The notes beneath the pieces are model-generated. The model was not told where the DNA came from. It saw only the letters and a program-made list of their open reading frames with translations, and ran no database searches. A program made the translations under genes and the position numbers. From CAUUCX01 sp041844835 (GTDB taxonomy: Bacteria; Bacillota; Clostridia; Peptostreptococcales; Anaerovoracaceae), in the NCBI GenBank assembly GCA_041844835.1, contig JBGZBU010000040.1:1-28079 (forward strand): a stretch of DNA of 28,079 nt. The letters run 5' to 3'. How positions within the stretch are numbered: the first letter of the stretch is position 1; every line of letters begins with the position of its first letter. This document shows, piece after piece, positions 24,115 through 28,079 of the stretch.

Positions 24115-24717
24115 ATGGAAAAGATAATAGTGGCTTCGAGAAATCGGAAAAAAATATTGGAGCTGCAAGAGATATTGCAGGATTTTGATATGCAGGCAAT
24201 TTCAAGAGATGATGCGGGCATTCCGCCTGTCGAAATAGATGAGGACGGATCCACATTTGAAGAAAATTCATATAAAAAAGCGAAATATATTCTGGATGTT
24301 TCGGGGCATATTACTATTGCCGACGACTCGGGCTTGTGCGTTGATGCGCTGGGCGGGGCCCCCGGAGTTTTATCGGCCCGTTACGGCGGGGAAAATTCCA
24401 CCGATTCCGAAAAAAATCTCAAGCTGCTTGATGAAATGAAAGATGTGCCTCTCAGCGAGCGCGGCGCAAAATTCGTATCTGTCATTACAATGCTGTTTCC
24501 GGACGGCGGCGAAATAGTCGCTCGAGGCGAGTGCGAGGGCATTATTGCTATGGAGGCGCACGGTGAGGGAGGTTTCGGATATGATCCCCTCTTTATTCCA
24601 AACGGAAAAGATGCGAGCTTTGCTCAGCTTTCCGCGGATGAGAAAAATGCAATCAGCCACAGGGGGGCGGCTCTATGCATATTACACGAGAAATTGCGGG
24701 AGAGAAATGTGAAATGA
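24115..24717 (+). CDS. rdgB: XTP/dITP diphosphatase, RdgB/HAM1 family
   Basis: A house-cleaning enzyme that hydrolyses dITP, ITP and XTP to the monophosphates so that deaminated purines do not enter nucleic acids. The 200-residue sequence has the N-terminal ASRNRKKILELQEIL, FEENSYKKAK, ADDSGLCVDALGGAPGVLSARYGG, GEGGFGYDPLFIP and SHRGAAL, all diagnostic of HAM1. GAGG lies 10 nt before the ATG. The stop overlaps the start of the downstream membrane protein gene by 4 nt (ATGA). Confidence 0.95.
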   Translation: MEKIIVASRNRKKILELQEILQDFDMQAISRDDAGIPPVEIDEDGSTFEENSYKKAKYILDVSGHITIADDSGLCVDALGGAPGVLSARYGGENSTDSEKNLKLLDEMKDVPLSERGAKFVSVITMLFPDGGEIVARGECEGIIAMEAHGEGGFGYDPLFIPNGKDASFAQLSADEKNAISHRGAALCILHEKLRERNVK

Positions 24718-25559
24718 GCAAGAAAAGATTGAGACGGATGATAATTATAGCGGCAAAGGAATTTAAAGATCCGTATTATCAGGGATTTGCCGCGCAACTC
24801 GGATTTTTTTTCCTTTTATCCGTCGTTCCGATGGTGATTTTTATTACACAGCTGCTTGGATATTTTGATCTGTCGCTGGACATAATTAAGCAGCTTACGG
24901 GGAAATACATGCAGCAGAGCGGGGCGTTGAAGCTTACCGAGGGAATTGAAAACATGCTGAATTACACGCCGCCCCGAACCATAAATCTGCTGATGATCGG
25001 CGCCGCGCTGTGGGCGGCGTCAAGAGCGCAGTTTTCGATGGCGAGGATAACGAATTATATAATCTCGTCCGGCAAAACCACCGGCGGGTACTGGGTCGAG
25101 CGTTTTCGCGCGGTAAAAACTATTGTGCTTACAATGATCACATTTGTATTTGCACTCATAATCATGGTGTATGGCGAATCATTGCTCCATATAGCCTTGG
25201 CGGCGATCCGTTTTCGCGGCGGGTCCGCCGGGGACATTGCGGATATATGGTTCATTCTCAGATGGCCGATAGGGCTGGTTCTTTATTTTTTGATGATAAG
25301 TTACAATTATTATGTCCTTCCCAATCAGCGGATCGCGTATAAAAAAATCATCCCGGGCAGCGTGTTCGCGGCGATCGGGATGATGATAATAACTCTTATA
25401 TATGCGCTGTTTCAGCGTTATGTCTGGGATTATAATTTTATATACGGTTCGTTCGCTTCGATTGTCGCGCTGCTGTTCTGGTTCTATTTTCTAGCGTGGA
25501 TTCTGGTGCTGGGCGTGCTTTGCAACAGAGCTTTCTGGGATACCGAAGAAAAAAAATAG
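24714..25559 (+). CDS. YihY/virulence factor BrkB family membrane protein
   Basis: A 281-residue inner-membrane protein with about six hydrophobic segments. Family landmarks are FKDPYYQGFAAQLGFFFLLSVVPMVIF, RAQFSMARITNYI, YYVLPNQRIAYKKIIPGSVFAAIGM and YGSFASIVALLFWFYFLAWILVLG. The family was once called ribonuclease BN in error; its function is unknown and a transport or lipid role is speculative. It begins at ATG 24714 overlapping the rdgB stop, so the pair is coupled. It ends convergent to serA, with only 44 nt between. Confidence 0.9.
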   Translation: MSKKRLRRMIIIAAKEFKDPYYQGFAAQLGFFFLLSVVPMVIFITQLLGYFDLSLDIIKQLTGKYMQQSGALKLTEGIENMLNYTPPRTINLLMIGAALWAASRAQFSMARITNYIISSGKTTGGYWVERFRAVKTIVLTMITFVFALIIMVYGESLLHIALAAIRFRGGSAGDIADIWFILRWPIGLVLYFLMISYNYYVLPNQRIAYKKIIPGSVFAAIGMMIITLIYALFQRYVWDYNFIYGSFASIVALLFWFYFLAWILVLGVLCNRAFWDTEEKK

Positions 25560-25573
25560 ATCATTCCCCGCAG

Positions 25574-25617
25574 CCAATGCTTTCCGCCCAATGCTTTCCG
25601 CATTTAATGCTTTTCGC
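25574..25617. repeat. 14-bp repeat between yihY and the serA 3' end
   Basis: CCAATGCTTTCCGC occurs twice in tandem (25574-25587 and 25588-25601) and is followed by a diverged copy at 25602-25617 (ATTTAATGCTTTTCGC). The last copy is the minus-strand end of serA (Gly-Glu-Lys-His-stop), so the array looks like duplications of that gene end. Confidence 0.8.
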
Positions 25618-26839
25618 CGATGACCAACTTGCCGTCCTGATAGACATTTTTATTTCCGGAATCGGAGATTACCCTTACGCAAATTATGCCCTCGTAGCCG
25701 AATAGCTGCTCTATAATCGGATCTTCATTGGATCCGCTGTCAACATCTATCAGCGTATAGGCATAATCTTTTTTACTCTTGTTAAGGAGGTTTTGAATGT
25801 TGATATTCGCCTCGGCTATAATCCCCGTGATTTTTCCCAGCATTGCGGGTACATTTTTGTGCAGTATGCATATCCGTGAGGTTTCGCTCGTGTCAAGACG
25901 CCCCAGACTGCAATCCGGGAAATTTACGGAATTCGATATGTTGCCGTTTTCAAAATAGTCCCGCAGCTCGTCAACCGCCATAATCGCGCAGTTAACTTCG
26001 GCCTCCGCGGTGGAAGCGCCGAGGTGCGGGGTGATTATTACATTGTCCATGCCCATGACGGCGGCATTTGGAAAATCCGTAATGTATGTGGCCACTTTTT
26101 CCGACTTCAGAGCGTTTGCAAGGTCGGAATCGTTTACAAGAGTGTCTCTTGCAAAATTGAGTATGACGACACCGTCCTTCATCTTGCTTATGCTGCTTTG
26201 ATTGATCATTCCTATCGTATCTTTTGTCGCCGGCACGTGCATCGTGATAAAATCCGACTGCCAAAGCAGGGGCTCCATCTGCTCGGTTATTTTGATTTTG
26301 TTTGAGAGTTCATGTGCTGCTTTCAGCGTCAGAAACGGGTCGTATCCGATTACTTTCATTCCGAGTTTCAATGCGGTGTTTGCAACCAGCACACCGATCG
26401 CTCCCAATCCTATAACGCCGATCGTTTTCCCCGCGAGCTCGCTTCCGAGAAATTTTTTCTTGCCCGCCTCAACCTGAGGACCTATCGGATTATCCTCGGA
26501 GAAACTCAGGCCTTTCACCCAGTTTGTTGCGGGCAGGATGTTGCGTGAGGACATGAGCATGCCCAAGAGCACGAGCTCCTTTACCGCATTTGCGTTTGCA
26601 CCCGGGGCATTGAATACAACAATCCCGTGCTCGGAGCATCTGTCTACGGGGATATTGTTCACGCCCGCGCCCGCGCGCGCTATCGCCAAAAGATTCGACG
26701 AAAACACCATGTCGTTTATGTCCTGGCTCCTCAGCAGAATTCCGTGTGATTTGTCGATATCATCATTTATTGAATATTCGCTTGTAAAGCGTTTTAATCC
26801 GATCTCCGAAATTTTATTAAGTATAGCAATATTAAACAT
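25604..26839 (-). CDS. serA: D-3-phosphoglycerate dehydrogenase (SerA)
   Basis: Catalyses the NAD-dependent oxidation of 3-phosphoglycerate, the first step of serine synthesis. The 411 residues contain a catalytic domain with ARAGAGVNN, the nucleotide fold GVIGLGAIG (residues 141-149), the catalytic arginine in NFARD (Arg231) and the catalytic histidine in TPHLGAST (His272). A C-terminal ACT domain spans about residues 321-395 and probably senses serine. The usual glutamate of the FPxE motif is replaced: DFPNAAVMG. I believe this short form often differs here. The start at 26839 has GAGG 8 nt upstream; an ATG at 26845 is too close to that site. It is divergent from serC and shares its promoter region. 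Confidence 0.92.
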   Translation of the reverse strand: MFNIAILNKISEIGLKRFTSEYSINDDIDKSHGILLRSQDINDMVFSSNLLAIARAGAGVNNIPVDRCSEHGIVVFNAPGANANAVKELVLLGMLMSSRNILPATNWVKGLSFSEDNPIGPQVEAGKKKFLGSELAGKTIGVIGLGAIGVLVANTALKLGMKVIGYDPFLTLKAAHELSNKIKITEQMEPLLWQSDFITMHVPATKDTIGMINQSSISKMKDGVVILNFARDTLVNDSDLANALKSEKVATYITDFPNAAVMGMDNVIITPHLGASTAEAEVNCAIMAVDELRDYFENGNISNSVNFPDCSLGRLDTSETSRICILHKNVPAMLGKITGIIAEANINIQNLLNKSKKDYAYTLIDVDSGSNEDPIIEQLFGYEGIICVRVISDSGNKNVYQDGKLVIGEKH

Positions 26840-26923
26840 CCGCATCACCTCACAATTTTTTATTTCGCTGCTGCGTAAAGCCCGCGAGCAGACGCGCACA
26901 AAAACGCAAACGAATTAGAAATA

Positions 26924-26952
26924 ATTATAGCACTTTCATTGATACTCGACAA
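26924..26952 (-). promoter_or_regulatory. serA promoter
   Basis: On the minus strand TTGTCG (plus 26947-26952) is 17 nt from TATAAT (plus 26924-26929), with TGC before the -10 making it an extended -10. Its -35 overlaps that of serC. Confidence 0.7.
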
Positions 26953-26975
26953 GGTTTGGAAACAGATGTTATAAT
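26946..26975 (+). promoter_or_regulatory. serC promoter
   Basis: TCGACA (26946-26951) is 18 nt from a perfect TATAAT (26970-26975). The -35 shares five bases with the divergent serA -35. The leader to serC is about 145 nt. Confidence 0.65.
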
Positions 26976-26986
26976 AATCGCTGAGA

Positions 26987-27034
26987 ATGACTCGATTTGC
27001 ATTTACTTGAATAACTCGATTTGCACTTGCTTGT
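26987..27034 (+). repeat. 24-bp tandem repeat in the serC leader
   Basis: Two adjacent 24-bp units (26987-27010 and 27011-27034) match at 20 of 24 positions and share the core ACTCGATTTGCA. They lie just after the predicted serC transcription start, so they would be in the mRNA leader. A short CCGCG/CGCGG stem lies farther down, near 27078-27100. Confidence 0.75.
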
Positions 27035-27128
27035 ATGTCTGAAATGTGCTGCGATTCTTTTCCGAAATTTTCGATTCCGCGGGAACAGGGAAAAGCGCGG
27101 CTCGCATGAATTATATAGGGGGTTTATG

Positions 27129-28079
27129 ATGAAATTTGAAAAAAGAGTTTACAATTTTTCGGCGGGACCGTCCATGCTGCCCGAGAAAGTCATAGAAAAA
27201 ATAGGCGCTGAGATATTGAACTATGAGTCATGCGGACAGTCGGTAATGGAGATGAGCCACAGATCGGCGGAATTCGAGGGCATAATCCTTGATGCGGAAA
27301 GCAATCTCAGAAAGCTCATGAATATCGGGGATGACTACAAAATATTGTTTTTACAGGGCGGAGCCACATTGCAATTTTCAATGATTCCGATGAATCTTCT
27401 CAAAAAAAGCAAAAAAGCGGATTACGTCGTGACTGGGGCGTGGGCAAAAAAAGCCGCGCAGGAATGCGCAAAATACGGCGACGTCAAAATTGCAGCAGAT
27501 TCAAGCGATAAAATGCACACCTATATCCCGAGTCTTGGGCGAAAGGATTTCAGAGAGGACGCAGATTATGTTCATATAACGTATAACAATACGATTTACG
27601 GAAGTAAATATGAGGATGCTCCGGATACCGGAGGAATTCCTCTGGTCGCGGACATGTCGTCGTGCATTTTGTCGGAGAGGGTCGATATTTCAAAATTCGG
27701 ATTGATATATGCGGGAGCGCAGAAAAATATAGCTCCGGCGGGGATGTGCGTTGTTATAATTCGTGAAGATCTGCTTGGCGAAAATCCGGAAAGCATTCCG
27801 ACATATATGGATTATAATATTCATGTTAAAAACAATTCGATGTACAATACGCCTCCGTGCTTTACAATTTATGCGGCGGGAGAGGTTTTTAAATACATAA
27901 TTGACATGGGCGGCATAGAAAAAATTGAAGAAATCAACAGGCGTAAATCGGCGAAGCTTTACAACTACATCGATTCGAGCGAATTGTATAAAGCCCCTGT
28001 TGAAATTCCGTATCGTTCACTCATGAATGCGGTTTTTGTTACGGGCGATGAAAATTTGGACAAAAAATTTGTTAAAGAA
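27129..28079 (+). CDS. serC: Phosphoserine aminotransferase (SerC), 3' end outside the window
   Basis: A PLP enzyme that converts 3-phosphohydroxypyruvate and glutamate to phosphoserine, the second step of serine synthesis. The frame is open for 317 codons to the window end; the family is about 360 long, so roughly 45 residues are missing. Landmarks are YNFSAGPSMLP at the start, EMSHRS, FLQGGATLQF and the PLP lysine Lys199 in YAGAQKNIAPAG. The ATG at 27129 is preferred over the ATG at 27126 because AGGGGG ends 6 nt before it. It is divergent from serA, so the first two steps of the pathway are controlled together. Confidence 0.95.
   Translation, partial: MKFEKRVYNFSAGPSMLPEKVIEKIGAEILNYESCGQSVMEMSHRSAEFEGIILDAESNLRKLMNIGDDYKILFLQGGATLQFSMIPMNLLKKSKKADYVVTGAWAKKAAQECAKYGDVKIAADSSDKMHTYIPSLGRKDFREDADYVHITYNNTIYGSKYEDAPDTGGIPLVADMSSCILSERVDISKFGLIYAGAQKNIAPAGMCVVIIREDLLGENPESIPTYMDYNIHVKNNSMYNTPPCFTIYAAGEVFKYIIDMGGIEKIEEINRRKSAKLYNYIDSSELYKAPVEIPYRSLMNAVFVTGDENLDKKFVKE

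Noticed and set aside
27060..27110. T-box leader upstream of serC
   Set aside because: A CCGCG/CGCGG stem is present but the T-box core sequence (GGTGGNACC) is absent and no terminator pair follows.

Overview
The window looks like a chromosomal stretch from a low-to-mid GC Gram-positive anaerobe of the Clostridia. The evidence is strong AGGAGG-type ribosome binding sites, lipoproteins with a Gram-positive zinc ABC operon, a short ACT-type SerA, a WapA-like secreted Rhs protein, and clostridial-type family members throughout. A finer placement (for example near Anaerovoracaceae/Family XIII) is only a guess. Most genes are on the + strand; only a PrsW-like protease gene and serA are on the - strand.

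Layout. (1) 127-5150: uvrB and uvrA, the nucleotide-excision-repair damage-recognition pair. (2) 5350-6783: pncB (nicotinate salvage to NAD) with its own extended -10 promoter, a possible structured leader, and a good terminator at 6915-6948. (3) 7177-9747: codB-codA, uptake and deamination of cytosine, preceded by a long imperfect hairpin. (4) 9800-10067: a tRNA-Leu(CAG) gene with promoter, structured leader and terminator. (5) 10241-11101 (-): a PrsW-type membrane protease in an AT-rich, repeat-containing stretch. (6) 11790-14944: zinc ABC transporter znuA-znuC-znuB plus a small lipoprotein, joined by 4-8 nt overlaps. (7) 15016-18891: an M3 oligoendopeptidase F and two adjacent YibE/F membrane proteins. 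(8) 19015-24099: a secreted Rhs/YD-repeat protein with a DUF4474-like C-terminus, broken by two frameshifts, followed by an intact small lipoprotein that could be its immunity protein. (9) 24115-25559: rdgB and a YihY/BrkB membrane protein, translationally coupled. (10) 25604-28079: divergent serA and serC (serine biosynthesis) fired from back-to-back promoters that share one -35 region; serC is cut by the window end.

The most unusual feature is not a gene. Many of the intergenic gaps are filled by a degenerate short tandem repeat with its own private sequence and period (about 14, 17, 22, 24, 25 and 33 bp at different loci). In three cases (uvrB, codB, serA) the repeat unit appears to be a copy of the last codons and stop of the adjoining gene. 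In two others the same kind of expansion lies inside a coding region (the UvrB N-terminal extension and the ZnuA His/Asp loop). This suggests a genome-wide local duplication process rather than one dispersed repeat family. No CRISPR array, complete IS element or intact prophage was seen.
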